Part shown: one piece after another, positions 12,068 to 24,700 of the stretch
How positions within the stretch are numbered: the first letter of the stretch is position 1
Layout of the letters: each line of letters starts with the position of its first letter
DNA from: Neurospora intermedia
Taxonomy: Eukaryota > Ascomycota > Sordariomycetes > Sordariales > Sordariaceae
Length of the DNA: 64,000 nucleotides
Reading direction: 5' to 3'
Assembly: GCA_037102815.1 (NCBI GenBank)
Contig: BTPP01000008.1
Coordinates: 1,612,001-1,676,000 of the forward strand
Notes under the pieces: generated by a model
The model's database searches: none
What the model saw: only the letters and a program-made list of their open reading frames with translations
What the model was told of the DNA's origin: nothing
Made by a program: the position numbers and the translations under genes

Positions 12068-12975
12068 TTACCATGGGACCTCAGTACCATCAACAGCATT
12101 GTAAAACTTGCCGTTAGACTCCTTCGTGAGGCCGTCGATCTATAATTTAGAAATAAGGTGTCAGCACTCAAACTCAATATTCCCAGCAGAACAAAAGAGC
12201 AAACCTACCAGCCTAACAACACTAGCCGCACTATCCCCCACCGTCACCGGCGCCTTATCCCCCATCCCGACCTTCTGCGCAACCCAATTACCTGGTCCAG
12301 TCTGGACCAAGCCCGGGTGCAGCGCAATAGTAGTCATCCACTCCTTCTGGCTGCTCGCAATACCAGCCGTAAGCCAGTTCAGCGCCGCCTTTGCGCCTCC
12401 ATACGCCGGCAGGATCCAGGCCGCCAACGGATCAACCAAGCCAATACTTCCCGCGGTAGTCGATACGCTCGCCCACTTGGGCTCCGTGCCCTTCTTGAGC
12501 AGCGGCAAGAGTGCCTGGAAGAGGAGAAGAGGGCCAATCGAGTTGATGTGGTAGTTCTCCAGCATGTCCTTGGTGTCAACCTCCTCGATGGGAACGGTGG
12601 AGGGCATGGCGCCAGCGTTGGCGATGGCGATGTCAATATGGTCGATTCCCTGGGCACGAATGGCCTCGACGGCGGCGGCGGGGTCGGTGGAGGAGGTGGA
12701 TTCGATGTGCACGAGAAGAAGCTTGGAGCCGGGAGCGGTGGGGGAGGCCTTGAGCTCGGCGACGGAGGGCGTGGAGACGTCGCGGACGGAGCCGATGACG
12801 GTGTGGTTGGGGCGGGAGAGGTAGAGCTTGGCGATGCCGGCGCCGATGCCTAGGAGGAGAGTTGGTTAGTTTGCTGTGGATTTTACAAAGGTGATTGGGA
12901 CTGAGAAATTGAGGGGGCGTGATTACCCTTGCCTACACCGCTGATAAAAACGACGGTGGAATCTGTTACGGCCAT
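12068..12975 (-). CDS. srdF: short-chain dehydrogenase/reductase SrdF
   Basis: Exons 12975-12927, 12849-12209 and 12139-12068 (introns of 77 and 69 bp) give 253 aa. Classical SDR: NAD(P) motif GVGKGIG starting at residue 13, NAG motif (IANAGAM), catalytic Ser in SVSTTAGS, and Tyr-x3-Lys in YGGAK. The short last exon gives an ending of the GKFYN...GTEVPW type seen in fungal sniffer-like SDRs. Reading through the second intron would replace this with an unrelated tail and a premature stop. It diverges from srdE across a 1.2-kb shared upstream region. Reductase versus dehydrogenase direction and substrate cannot be read from sequence. Confidence 0.88.
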
Positions 12976-14207
12976 GGTGATGTCCGGTTCTTGGTGGATT
13001 TGGTGGTCTGGGGCTGGTGGTACCCGAAGAGAATGGAGGCTCCGAGTTGTAGAAGCAATGTTGTTGTAACCACGGAGCCTTTTAAAGGACTACAGATAGT
13101 CATGAGACTTTGGGTCTGTCAGTTCCATGGAGAGAATGGCTGACCAAGCTGTCTGTCTCCGCCGTGGTCTCCCATCATGATGTCTCGAAATGACGACGAG
13201 CTGGGTGGGCAGGATACGAGGCGTCGTCGTGCTGGGCCGCCAGTGCGACCGCATAGTGCCTGGACTCGGTTGGCATCATTGGCGACACGTCCATCGATCT
13301 TTGTCTTGTTTGAGAAAGCCGGCTCCAGGCTTTGAAAGACGACATGTGTATCGGTCGCCTTGAGTAACGTCAGCCGGAGAGTTTTTGGAAAACATTTCAT
13401 GATGTTGCGGCAAGGGATTTTTGTGCCTGGAGCGGCGGACCGTCCTTACAGGCTCTACAGCGGCTGGTTCAGTGGACAAGGGCGACTGAAGAGCCAAGGG
13501 TCCCCTTGCCCTCGTATCTGATTGGTCCAGATACCCTGGCGGCTGCCGAAACGGGCAAAAAGTCTTGTAGTCACCGGCATGGATCCACTTTGGACCACCA
13601 CGACAGGTACCTCTAACAGCCCGAGACCAGACGGAAAAGTGTTGACGACACTGATCGAACCTCCTCTGCTACCTTGCGAGTGTTCTGGCAATGGATATCC
13701 CCGATACAGTCACACATAAACCGCCGTGGTAAACTATCATGAAGCTCATACTCAATCTTGCAAGGCAATGCCAGGCTCTTGTTCCGTGTATGCTGACGCC
13801 ATTCGTCCCCCTAGCGATGCCAGATATGGCAACACCAAGGCTTAGAGCAACATGTTGCTTACCTACCGACGAGTTCGACAGATAACTCTGCCCTCCCGCG
13901 CGGACTTGGTTGCTCTTGGATATCACCATGCGAGGACCTTGAGTCCCCATATCCTTGTCCGGCTCGAGGCATCAACGGAGGTATCACCATCATTCTCTCT
14001 TTGAATGTTCAAGCTGATGCTCTTTGCCGTGCCATCGAATTCCAAAATGTCTGTCGGATGGATTCATAACATGACTCTGGGAGAACCAAGCCACCTCTGG
14101 ACATCATGTTTACTCACACTTACCCCCCTTCTCCTTCTCCTCATCACTCACTCACCACCGCTCGCTCGTCATCCAGCACTCGACGATCATCACTGAGCAA
14201 GTCCAAG
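12976..14207. promoter_or_regulatory. shared upstream region of divergent srdF and srdE
   Basis: 1.23 kb between two ATGs facing away from each other, with no coding exon. A C/T-rich leader (about 14120-14190) precedes the srdE ATG. Shared regulation is inferred from the layout only. Confidence 0.45.
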
Positions 14208-15385
14208 ATGGCGACTCAGTCAACAAAGTATGCCCTGATTACAGGGTGCGGTGCCGGTGGTATTGGAGAGGCCCTCATTCTCGAATACCAGCGCCGCGGC
14301 ATCCATCCTATCGCCACACTCCTCCCCTTCGAGTCGAGCGAGCATCTTGACAACGCTGGCATTACTTGGTTCAAACTGGATGTTACCAACGAGGAGTCCG
14401 TTGTTCAGCTGAAGAAGGATGTTTCTGAGTTGACCAAAGGGCGCTTGGATTTCCTTGTTAACAATGCGTACGTCTGTTTACATGTTAATGAAAATGGAGA
14501 TGAAGACTAATTCGGATTGAATTGCAGCGGCATTTGCTACACGATGACAGCCATTGACACGGATGTCAAGTCTGTCCAACGCATGTTTGATGTCAACCTG
14601 TTTGGGCCCATGCGGATGGTACATCATTTCCATGATATGCTAATCGCGTCCTCTGGCATCATTGTCAACATCGGCTCCATTGGCGGTGTTGTGCCGTTCG
14701 TTTATGGCTGTGAGTTTGTAATCTTTCTCCGCTGTAACAAGGCGCTCAACTGATAGAAACAACAGCCTCCTACAATGCCTCCAAGGCAGCTCTTGCGCAC
14801 TGGGGTAACAGTTTGCGCGTAGAGCTTGCACCGCTCGGTGTCAGAGTTCTCGTGGTAAGTCTATTAGCGGCACAGTCAAACATTGCCAGAATGACCCGCT
14901 CACAATTCCACCATCAAAGATCATCTCCGGAGAAGTCGGCACCAATATCCTCAAGAACGACCACGGAAGGACCCTGCCCGAGGGGTCATACTACTCTCCA
15001 ATGGCCGAAGAGTTCAAGAACCACGTCCACAGGACGCCCGGTAAGCCCTCTCCATACTCAACTTACCATCTGCCGCAGCTCTCTAACACTAGCTACCCAG
15101 ATGCTGCCACCGATCGCTTTGTCTACGCCAAGAACGTCGTTGGCGAGTCACTCAAAAAGTCCCCCACAACATGGTTTTGGACAGGGAGCTACTCGGGCGT
15201 CATTCGCTTTTTGCATACCTTCTTTCCCAAGACAGTATTCGTATGTATCCCGGGTTACCCACATGATTTGGGCTTTAGATGATATGAGCTAACAGCTTTT
15301 GTAGGATCGCTGGTTCTCGAGCTTGTTCAACTTGGCTAAGCTGAAGGAAGCGCATGATGCGGCGATGAAGAAGAAGGTGGCTTAA
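14208..15385 (+). CDS. srdE: short-chain dehydrogenase/reductase SrdE
   Basis: Six exons (14208-14467, 14528-14709, 14766-14854, 14920-15040, 15101-15240, 15305-15385) with five introns of 56-65 bp give 290 aa. SDR signatures: TGCGAGGIG for dinucleotide binding at residues 12-20, NNAG split by intron 1, catalytic Ser in NIGSIGG, and Tyr-x3-Lys in SYNASKAAL, which is created only by splicing intron 2. The longer C-terminal region (WFWTG, FFPKT, WFSSLFNLAKLKEA) resembles the 1-acyldihydroxyacetone-phosphate-reductase-like SDR branch. Recalled pathway role: one of the oxidoreductases that set up ring closure to the salicylaldehyde. It converges on srdD. Confidence 0.88.
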
Positions 15386-16313
15386 TTTTCATCCTTCTCT
15401 TTCCCACCGGCAATCGTGGAGAGTGGGATACTGGTCGTCATGGTCTTTTACCATGTGCTTGATCAGGGATTCGACAATAGCTCGAATGTACCATTGCGCA
15501 AGGATGAAGATGTTCTAGATGGTGCTTCGACTATATCGTTTATCCCGCCTTATGTTCAGTTTTGATTGTCTAAGTTTCTGTTTCCATTTTGTGCATATTG
15601 AAAGGCTTTCCTGGTGTTGGTCAATAGAAGGGGCATCATTTTTTATATCCTCCCCCTTTTTAACGTACCGAGTTCTGAAGCTGCCATGGTGTTTTATATC
15701 TTGACCGTTCGGCAAAGGTAAATGAGTTTTAGATCCTGAGCAGGTTTTGGGTCCAAGGTAATGTAATGGAAGAAGAAGCAAAAAAAGCTCCAGTCGATGC
15801 ATTTACTTTTCTTTTCACTTCTTCTTTCATCTATGCTCTAGTCCATCGGGAAATATGGGTGATATGATCGAGTGTTCCGCCTTTTGATCTACACGAAGCA
15901 AGTCTCTGCTACCTTCAGTGATGACGAGCTATCCATACTTGCTTGATCCACTGAGGGAAGGAGGGATCGAGACAAGGTGTCCATGGAGAAGTAACGGGCT
16001 GATTGGAAAAAAGGGAAAGGGAAATGGAACTAGAAGGAGGCCGGTCATAGAATGCACAAAAAGGACAACGACACTTGCTTACCTATTCAACGTGGGAATG
16101 TAATCTCTGGGGATGAACAATCTTCTTTTACTAAGTATTCAGAGATAAATCAACCAATCAAGTAGGCAAAGACACCACACACGTTCTTCGCAATTTTCGC
16201 GGCGATAAACCAAAGCCTGGCCTCTTTGATATTTTATAAAGAAGAATCCTCTCGCCTAATCATACCATGAAACAAGTCGTGCCCAACTTAGGTAGGTTAG
16301 GTACCTAGGTATT
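15386..16313. other. intergenic between convergent srdE and srdD
   Basis: Shared 3' flank of two converging genes; no coding or RNA feature seen. Confidence 0.5.
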
Positions 16314-16973
16314 CTACCGCCCCTCATAATGCTCCTGCAAGCTTCCCAAATACCCCTCGACCTTCTCCCCCTTTGCATCCACCACCTCCTCACAGTCCAA
16401 CAACACCCACATCACCCTCCCGGGTAGCGTCCCGTTCCCCGTGACATTCACCCACTTGTGCGCCGTCGCTCTCTGCACGCTTACATCGCCCTGTCGCATG
16501 ATCCGCTTCTCGCCCGAGTCGAGGATCAACTCGAACACGCCTTCGACAATGATGCCGTAGTCGATCGTCATAGCGCGGTGGAGGGGGGACTCGACGCCCG
16601 GGCCGAAATCGATCATGCGCACTATGGAGCCGGATTCGTAGTGGAAGGGGGGCTTTTTTTTTTTTGGTCAGTCAGTCATATATGCCCTGAGGAGTGAAAG
16701 AGGAGAGGGGGGAAAACAAACCTCCTTCTCCTTAGCCTTCTGGATATCGATGTTGTTGTTGAGATCAACCGGTGTCTCTTGCGTGGAGTATAGCAGGTTG
16801 GAAATGGCTTGGTTCTGGACCATGAAGCGGTGGTGGTCGCCGTGGTCGGAGTGCAGGAAGACGGATTTACCCTGCTCGTTGAGGCCGGTGATGTGCCGGA
16901 CGATTTGGCGGAGGCCGGGGGCGGGGAAGGACTCGACGTAGTAGCCGTTGGGGTTGTTGTTGGGAGGGGCCAT
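16314..16973 (-). CDS. srdD: cupin-domain protein SrdD
   Basis: Exons 16973-16722 and 16652-16314 (69-bp intron, GTTTGT/AAAAAG with a T tract on the plus strand) give 196 aa. Small single-domain cupin. Around residues 100-165 it has SPLHRAMTIDYGIIVEGVFE (first metal-binding half) and RQGDVSVQRATAHKWVN (second half), with paired His and Asp/Glu residues suited to a mononuclear metal. Length, intron position and intron phase are identical to SrdB, so the two are paralogues. Recalled role: with SrdC and SrdE, it oxidises a chain hydroxyl so the polyketide aldehyde can cyclise. Whether it is catalytic or a fold helper cannot be told from sequence. Confidence 0.87.
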
Positions 16974-17212
16974 GGTGAATGATGGCGAGGAAGAGATCTG
17001 GAGGAAAGTGTTGAGCCTGTGTGGGATGGTTTGTGAAGTTACTGAAGGTGTAGGGTTCAATGGATCAGGAAATGTTGTGATGAGGGAACATGTGATGAGA
17101 CGTCTTTATGAGATTCTTTGGGATTTGTCAAGATGGGTAAATGTTCCGAATAAATTCTTAAATAATCACGAATCTTTACCGTTGAACAACCTCGCGATGT
17201 GTTAGATTCCAA

Positions 17213-18268
17213 TCAGACATGAGCAGCAAGCGTGGTACCCCCATCCAAAATCATGTTGCACCCCGTAGCATAACTCGCTTTCGGACTAGACAGAAACATG
17301 ACCGCATCGGCAACTTCCTCGGCTAGCGCAATCCTTCCGAGCGGAACGGCTTTCTGGATCATCTCTCCGAGTTCAGGGATGTCATCCATGGCCTTGCGGA
17401 TCATGGGTGTATCGACCCAGGACGGACACACGCTATTGACCCGGATGCCATGCTTTGCATTATCAAGTGCTATTGGAACAGGATCGTCAGTAAACGCCGG
17501 AACGGACCCTTTCTACTACCCTGCCATCGCCCAGCAGGCACGGTACTTTGTGTAACCCAACAAACTTACCAGCATTCTTGGTGATTCCAACGACTGCATG
17601 CTTGGCGGCTGTGTACTGAACCATGCCTGGGGTAGCAACAAACCCCGAAGCTGACCCCACGTTGACAATGCTACCCCGTGAGACACCCCGCGCGGGAACG
17701 GCTTCGTCAACGGGAACGGGGTCTTGGGTCTTCATGAGGGCGGAGAGAGCGCGGGTGACGATGAAGGTGCCAGTTACGTTGACCTTGAACATCTTTTCGA
17801 ACTCGGAGACGCTGGCTTCGGCGATTTCATTGGCCAATTGGACTCCGACCTGTACCCGAAAACAGGGAATGTCAATCAATGTATGCTGGTGATTACTAGG
17901 GGGTCATGGTAGAGCTTACACCAGCGCTGTTCACTGCGTAGTCGATCCGACCGAGGACCTGATGTGCGTATGCAATGGCTTGATAGACGGCTTCTTCTTT
18001 GGTTACGTCGATGGCAACTGCTTCGGCCAGGAAGTCAGGGTGAATAGCTTGAGACTTACACTCTGCTGCCACCGCCGAAGCAGCTTTGAGCGTGAGGTCT
18101 GCTATGACGATGCCTCGAACGCCATACCGGGCAAAGGCCAACGCGCATGCCTTGCCAATACCGCTGGCTGCAAAAAATGACACGTACCTAGTTAGCAAAA
18201 GCGATGGTAAATACCAAGAACGGAAATCATTTACCTCCGATCACGAATGCCGAACCAGTGAGATCCAT
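17213..18268 (-). CDS. srdC: short-chain dehydrogenase/reductase SrdC
   Basis: Exons 18268-18235, 18167-17920, 17849-17570 and 17469-17213 (introns of 67, 70 and 100 bp) give 272 aa. Classical SDR: GASGIG at residues 12-17, formed across intron 1; NSAG before intron 2; catalytic Ser in NVGSASG; Tyr-x3-Lys in YTAAK; and a C-terminal GCNMILDGGTTL. An insertion after TRALSALMKTQDPVPVDEAVP lengthens the region before the catalytic Ser. Head-to-head with srdB (606 bp between ATGs) and only 239 bp from srdD. Recalled as one of the oxidoreductases acting on the released polyketide aldehyde. Confidence 0.88.
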
Positions 18269-18874
18269 GTTTCTATGATGTAGCGATGTCCAGCTTGCAA
18301 CAAAATCGAGTGCCATCCGCGCCGAAGGATTGCCATTATATGCATCGGAGGACGACAGTTGCTGAAGATTACGGAACACCAAGTCTGTGTGCTAGATTAC
18401 CGTCAGTATTCCGTTTTCGTTTTCCAAGATCCCATCAACAGTCTTGGAGCGGATGTGAGATTGGGGGTAGGATTTTGATGCAGGTCAGATTTGTGTAAGA
18501 CGGAGATTGAGGCAATACCCGCCGGCGTTGCATCCCGGTAGCTACCCCCAAGGCGAATAAGCAAAAAATGACGTTCCTTGGAAGAGGGAGAAAAAAGCAA
18601 GTGATGTTTCGTGAAAATACTGTAGCTGAGTAAGGTTCCGTATCCGTGAGCCGACCCCGGGATCGATGATGGAGCAATTATCGGGCGGTCCCTGAACGTC
18701 GCGAGTATGACGAAGCGGCCAATTGACCCAATGAAAAAAGATTTAACGAGCCTGACGATATAACATCGGTTTGACTCCGTGCTTTTCCACATTATCATCA
18801 CCATCACCGCAAACTTTCATCACAACATTCTTCTTGTCTTTCTCATCCATCGCATCTTACCTCTCTCCATCAAG
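18269..18874. promoter_or_regulatory. shared promoter region of divergent srdC and srdB
   Basis: 606 bp separate the two start codons with no coding sequence between. This compact spacing makes a bidirectional promoter likely. No binding site can be named with confidence. Confidence 0.45.
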
Positions 18875-19538
18875 ATGTCCACCTCCGGCCCCATCACCGA
18901 GTTCCCCGCCCCCGGTCTCCGAGATCCCTTCCGTTACATCACCGGCCACGACGCCGAAGGCAATGCCGTCTTTGTCCAGACCGACAACGGCGACCACCGG
19001 GCCGTAATGCTCGGCGGTGCTGCCGCGCAAAACATCATCTACAGCGCTGGCTCCAACCCCATCGAGCTCACCGGCAACGTCGATCTCGAATTCGCCAAGA
19101 ACAGGGTTTGTCCTCCCCCCTTTGCCTTTGCCTCCCCCTTTTTTCACCAGCAGCAAAGATATTGACCAAAAAAAATAGCCCTCCCTCCACATCCCCAATG
19201 GCGTCTGCGTCCGCATGATTGACTTCGCACCTGGCTGCAAATCCAACATGCACCGCGCCCTCTGCATGGGCATCGGCACCGTGTGTGAAGGCGAGGTCGA
19301 GCTCACGCTCGGCAGCGGCGAGAAGCGGATCCTGAGGCCTGGCGATGTCTCGATCAACCGCGGCGCGATGCACCAGTGGCGCAACACGTCGGACGAGAAG
19401 CCGGCGAGGATGTTGTACACGCTGCTGGACATCAAGCCGCTGATTGTCAATGGCAAGCAGCTGGACTTCGATATGGGGTACTTGATGAAGGAGTACGCGG
19501 AGTATGATGAGGGTGAGGGGGATAAGAAGGCTGAGTAA
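18875..19538 (+). CDS. srdB: cupin-domain oxidoreductase SrdB
   Basis: Exons 18875-19105 and 19179-19538 (73-bp intron, GTTTGT/ATAG) give 196 aa. Single cupin fold parallel to SrdD: conserved N-terminal ITEFPAPGLRDPFRYITGHD, first metal half SNMHRALCMGIGTVCEGEVE, second half RPGDVSINRGAMHQWRN. Where SrdD and related cupins have DYG, SrdB has GIG, so the metal pocket differs. By recollection SrdB epoxidises the pentadienyl side chain of the salicylaldehyde, which SrdG then hydrolyses. An epoxidase of under 200 residues with a lone cupin domain is unusual. The ATG is in a CAAGATGTCC context after a pyrimidine-rich leader. Confidence 0.88.
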
Positions 19539-21792
19539 AGGAGACTATGGTGATTAGATAGGGGTATTGTTGAGTTGATGGAGGAGTTACGCTAGATGTA
19601 TCATAATCAATATTGCAAATTTTCATTGTTAGTTCTCGACCTACGGTTATGATGTCTGGTAATACGTCTTGAACTTCCCGTGAATGTGAAACGTCTGGAC
19701 AAAATGACACCCACAGCGCTCAGAGAACGTGAATCATACCGTACGTGGTCTTCATCCTTCTACAGCCACCGTGAACATCCCACTTGGAAAATCTGATGTG
19801 CTCAAAACGTTGCTAATTTGATGAGGATTACATTGCGTAGTCTATAACCGCTCAACTGCAGTTGTGAATCTAGAAGCCAGGAAATACCTAGGAAGAATAT
19901 GCAACCCCCTAGAGGGGACGAATATAACCAGATATGAGTATCACCCAGATACCAGAAAAGTAGGAGATCTCTGTGGCTGATCAAGGCAAAACGCTCATAG
20001 AGCGCTGTAAACGCACCGTTAGATGGGCTGAAACGGGCTGTGCTGGACGGTCAGCAGGAAGAGGCCTGTACTACATCAACACCACCTTGATTGAATCTGG
20101 ACGGCACTTGCCGTTCGCCCGTTCGGCACGCTCAACGTCACTATCCGTTCAAAGTGTAGAGATTGCTTTCCCTCTGAGAGCTTGTTATCGAGATCAACGA
20201 TTTGGTCACGATGATATCAGTGTTATAAGGTCGTATAACCGCTCGGCGGTCCGAGACCGTAAGACGGGGGAAATGGCGGGCGCCGATACTACGTCTCCTA
20301 GGCGCGAGGAACTTTGGCGATACCACAACATCAAGACCGTCCGTCGTTTACTGGCCGTAACCGGCCTTTCTTTTCAACGAATCATGGGCATGTGCTTGAT
20401 CCTTTTTCTTACGGGGTACGGCGCGATACGCACAAGATCCCCTTTGACCGAACCATGAGTATTACTTGTCCAGCATGGTCTGATGCTGTACTGTCCCTTT
20501 GACGGACTCCGCTTGTGATCGGCTCTTGTAGGGCTGAAGGGTACACTTGCAAATGGCCTGGGCTTGAAGAGAAGGGGACACAATCTTTGTGGGCTTTGTT
20601 CAGTTTGATGGGGCAAAACATTGATGGATTTGATGGAAACTGGCCGACACCCTCCGAGACAGGAGCGATATCTCGTCCCAATTCGGTGCAGCAAGTTTGA
20701 GAGACGGTGGCCTGTGCAAGTAAGACAATGCAACCTTGACTTTATCTCCGATCTCAGAACTGCACGGTCAATGATACCCACGGGGTGCAGCTCCCGTAGC
20801 ACACTACCGGCTCATGTGCCGAGGGAACAGCCGCTCGTCGTGTTTATCGTGGAGTGCAGTCCGTGCCCATGAAAAACATCGCCATGAAAATCTGGGGATG
20901 AATGATGCCATGCTTGGGGTAAGTAGGTTAGAGAGCTGCGGTTCTCTCCCAAGGACTTCATTCGGGACGATTACTACGCCCAAACTCAGAGCTGGTGTAG
21001 CCTTCGTCTGATTGCCACCTGGAAGGGAGCCTAGACACCGCTCTTCTGTCCAGTCCTTATGATCATAGCTTTAAGCTTACCGAAACACGTTCCGTACCGC
21101 AATCCGGGGGCAATGTCGAACATGATAGCTGACGTTTTTGGTAGGCATGCAAAGATCTTCAGCAAGATAGTCAAATGCACCAACGGCAAAGGGACTATCT
21201 CCATGTTTCCATATCCATCCCCACTAGCACCTTGCGGCTCACTCACAACGTGGGGGGAGCGAAGGCGGATATGCTCCCATCAGGGAGAAAAAGTAAACAA
21301 TGCAGCGATGAGAACAACAAACAGAACCGAGACGGATATTGGTGTTCCCATCACCACGCGGTAAGATAGTGTCCGTACTCCATGCGACTCCATGCACGGC
21401 GATGAATCTCCCCTTTGTAACAAGACAGCTCGAACCACTTGGTTTAGGAACTTGTGCAAGTAGTCATCACGTGAATGCCTTCGGCGTCCTCATTCAGGAA
21501 GACAATCGAAGAAAGAGGCCGTCATGGATGGAACTTGTGTAAAACGCAGCCCTCCGTACGCGAGTAAGCCGGTGATGTTGATGATGAAACGATGATTGTC
21601 TCTGACCTCGAACGAGGAAAAGACAGTGTATAAGAGAGATGATAATCGTCACCATCAGAGCACAACTTACCTTCCACAGCATCACCATTATCACACCAAC
21701 AACACACTCGTGCTTCCTCCTCAAAGCATTCAGACTCCCATCTCTTCACAATCCGTTGACAGGACACATCTCCACTCACCAAATCTTTCAAG
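19539..21792. other. 2.25-kb intergenic region upstream of srdA
   Basis: The largest gap within the cluster. I see no conserved coding exon, tRNA or repeat; the scattered short open frames have no recognisable content. The last about 150 bases are C/A-rich leader before the srdA ATG. A non-coding transcript or a distal regulatory region cannot be excluded. Confidence 0.5.
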
Positions 21793-24700
21793 ATGGCCCC
21801 TCACAGCACTCTCGACTCCGACTACTCGTCGGGTTCTTCTACTCCGACTAGTGCCAGTGCCGCTGGCGATGGCTTCGTCGATGGCCTCAACGGACTCAAC
21901 AATGGGCGCGCCATGGACCCTCAAGAGCCCATCGCTATCATTGGAATGGGTAAGTCTGGCCACTAGCCACACTCGTGACAGCATTGAACTATCCCGGGTC
22001 GTAAGGCTAACACCCGCTTGCTAGGATGTCGTTTGCCCGGTGGAAGCCACTCCAGCTCCAAGCTTTGGGAGCTCCTCAAGGCTGGGCGCACCGCCCAGAG
22101 CCGCTTCCCGCCGTCGCGTTTCAACATCGATGGCTTCTACCACCCCAACTCGGACCGGCCCGGCTCGCTCAACATGGAGGGTGGCTACTTCATCGAGGAC
22201 GACATCCGCGGGTTCGAGAACTCCTTCTTCGGCATCAACAACCTCGAGGCCACGTACATGGATCCCCAGCAGCGCAAGCTACTCGAGGTGGTCTTTGAGA
22301 CGTTCGAGAACGCCGGCTTCACGCTGGATCAGGTCTCCGATGCCAACATTGGTTGCTATGTCGGCAACTTCGTGACGGATTTCATCACTATGCAGCTCAA
22401 GGATTCGGAGTACACCCATCGCTACTCGGCGACTGGTTTGGGTACCACCATCTTGGCCAACAGAATCAGCCATGTGTTCAACATGAAGGGGCCCAGCTTC
22501 GTCATCGATACTGCTTGCTCTTCCTCGCTTTACTGCTTGCATGCGGCCGTTACCGCCTTGATTGCTGGAGAGTGCGACTCTGCCATCGTGGCTGGTGCCA
22601 ACCTTATCCAGTCTCCCGAGCAGCAACTCGCCACTATGAAGGCTGGTGTCCTTTCCAAGACCTCCACCTGCCACACCTTCGACTCGTCTGCCGATGGTTA
22701 CGGCAGAGCTGATGGTATCGGCGCTATTCTCGTCAAGAGGCTCAGCGATGCCATCCGTGACGGAGACCCGATCCGGTCCGTCATCCGCGGTACTGCTATC
22801 AACTCCAACGGCAAGACCAACGGTATCACCCTGCCTAGTGCTGATGGCCAGGAAGCCGTGATCCGCAAGGCTTATGCTCAAGCCGGGCTTGGCTTCAACG
22901 AGACCGACTACATTGAGTGCCACGGTACTGGTACCGCCGTCGGTGACCCGATCGAAGTTGAAGCCGTGTCCCGCGTGTTCAAGAAGCCCCAGGGCGCTCC
23001 CCTCTTGATCGGCTCCGTCAAGAGTAACCTCGGTCACTCCGAGGCTGCCTCTGGTCTTTCCAGCATCATCAAGGTCGCCATGGCCCTCGAGAAGGGCGAG
23101 ATCCCTCCCACGTATGGCGTCAAGAACATCAACCCCAAAATCAAGACCGATGAATGGAACGTTCAAATCGTTACCGAAACGACCCCCTGGCCTAAGAACC
23201 TTCCTCACAACGCCGGCAGGCTCTTCCGCCGTGCTGGCGTCAACTCCTTCGGATATGGTGGTGCCAATGCCCACGCCATTCTTGAGGCTCCCCAGATGCA
23301 TGTCCCGGTTGGATACAACCGCGGCTCTCTGCCGGCTTCTCTCACTCGCTCGACTTTGTTCCTCCCATTCTCCGGTTCCAACACCGCTGCTCTCGAGCGC
23401 AGAGTCACTGATATCGCGGCTGCGATTGACTTTGAGAATGTCAACATCGCCGACCTGGCTTACACCCTCGGTGTTAAGCGCACCCACCTCAGCACTCGTG
23501 GCTACATTCTCAGCGGCCAGGACACACTCAAGGATGACCTCAAGCCCGAGAACCTCCGCGTTGCTCTCCAGGGCAAGACCTACTCCAAGCTTCCCTTGGC
23601 TTTTGTCTTCACCGGCCAGGGTGCTCAGTGGCCCGAGATGGGCAAGGAATTGATGAAGGAGTTCCCCAGCTTCCGTCGCACCATCCAAAGGCTTGATGCT
23701 GCTTTGCAAATGCTCCCACATGCTCCCACCTGGACTCTTCAGGGTGCCATCCTCGAGCCGGCCAAGACCAGCATGATCAACCATGCCTCGCGCTCTCAGC
23801 CTGTCTGCACTGCTGTCCAGATTGCCCTGGTCCAGCTGCTCGCTTCTTGGGGCATCAAGCCGGAGAGTGTCATCGGCCACTCTTCCGGAGAAATTGCCGC
23901 CGCCTACACCGCTGGCTACCTCACTCCCGAGCAGTCCATCATCATCGCTTACTACCGTGGCCACTGTGTCACCAAGAGCACCATGGTCGGTGCCATGATG
24001 GCTGCCGGTCTCGGCGCTGAGGATGCCAACAAGAAGATCAGCGAGCTTGGCCTCGTTGGTAAGATCCGTGTTGCTTGCGTCAACTCCCCCGAAAGCGTCA
24101 CCATCTCCGGTGACACTGAAGGCATCGAGACTCTCCGTGCCCAGTTCGACCAGGCCGGCACGTTCGCCAGAGTCCTCAAGACTGATGGCAAGGCCTACCA
24201 CTCCCACCACATGGCTGTCATTGGCCAAGAGTACGAGGACCTCCTCACTGAGGCCCTCGATGGCGACGACTTCCCCACCACCAGCAATGGTGTCCGCTTC
24301 ATTTCTTCCGTCACCGATGCCGTCGTGAACCACGCTGTTGGCCCTGCCTACTGGCGCGCCAACCTGGAGTCGCCCGTCCTGTTCGCCAACGTCGTCGAGC
24401 GTCTCATCAAGGACACCGCCTCGCACCTCGTGGAACTCGGCCCCCACTCCGCTCTCGAGCTTCCCATCAAGCAGACCCGTACTAAGCTCAACATCAGCGA
24501 GACCAAGGTGCACTACGGCTCCGCCCTCTCGCGCGGCAAGAACTCCATCACCACCATCCTGAACCTGGTCGGTGACCTCTTCCTGCACGGGCACGACGTC
24601 TCCTTCAAGGGCATCAACTACGTCGACTCAGCCTTCAACAGCCCTAAGGCGCGCAAGAACGTGAAGACTCAAGAGAAGATGCTGCTCGACCTGCCCAACT

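Noticed and set aside
12158-12853. 231-codon plus-strand frame opposite srdF
   Set aside because: Antisense shadow of the SDR, ending in low-complexity Gly/Asp sequence.
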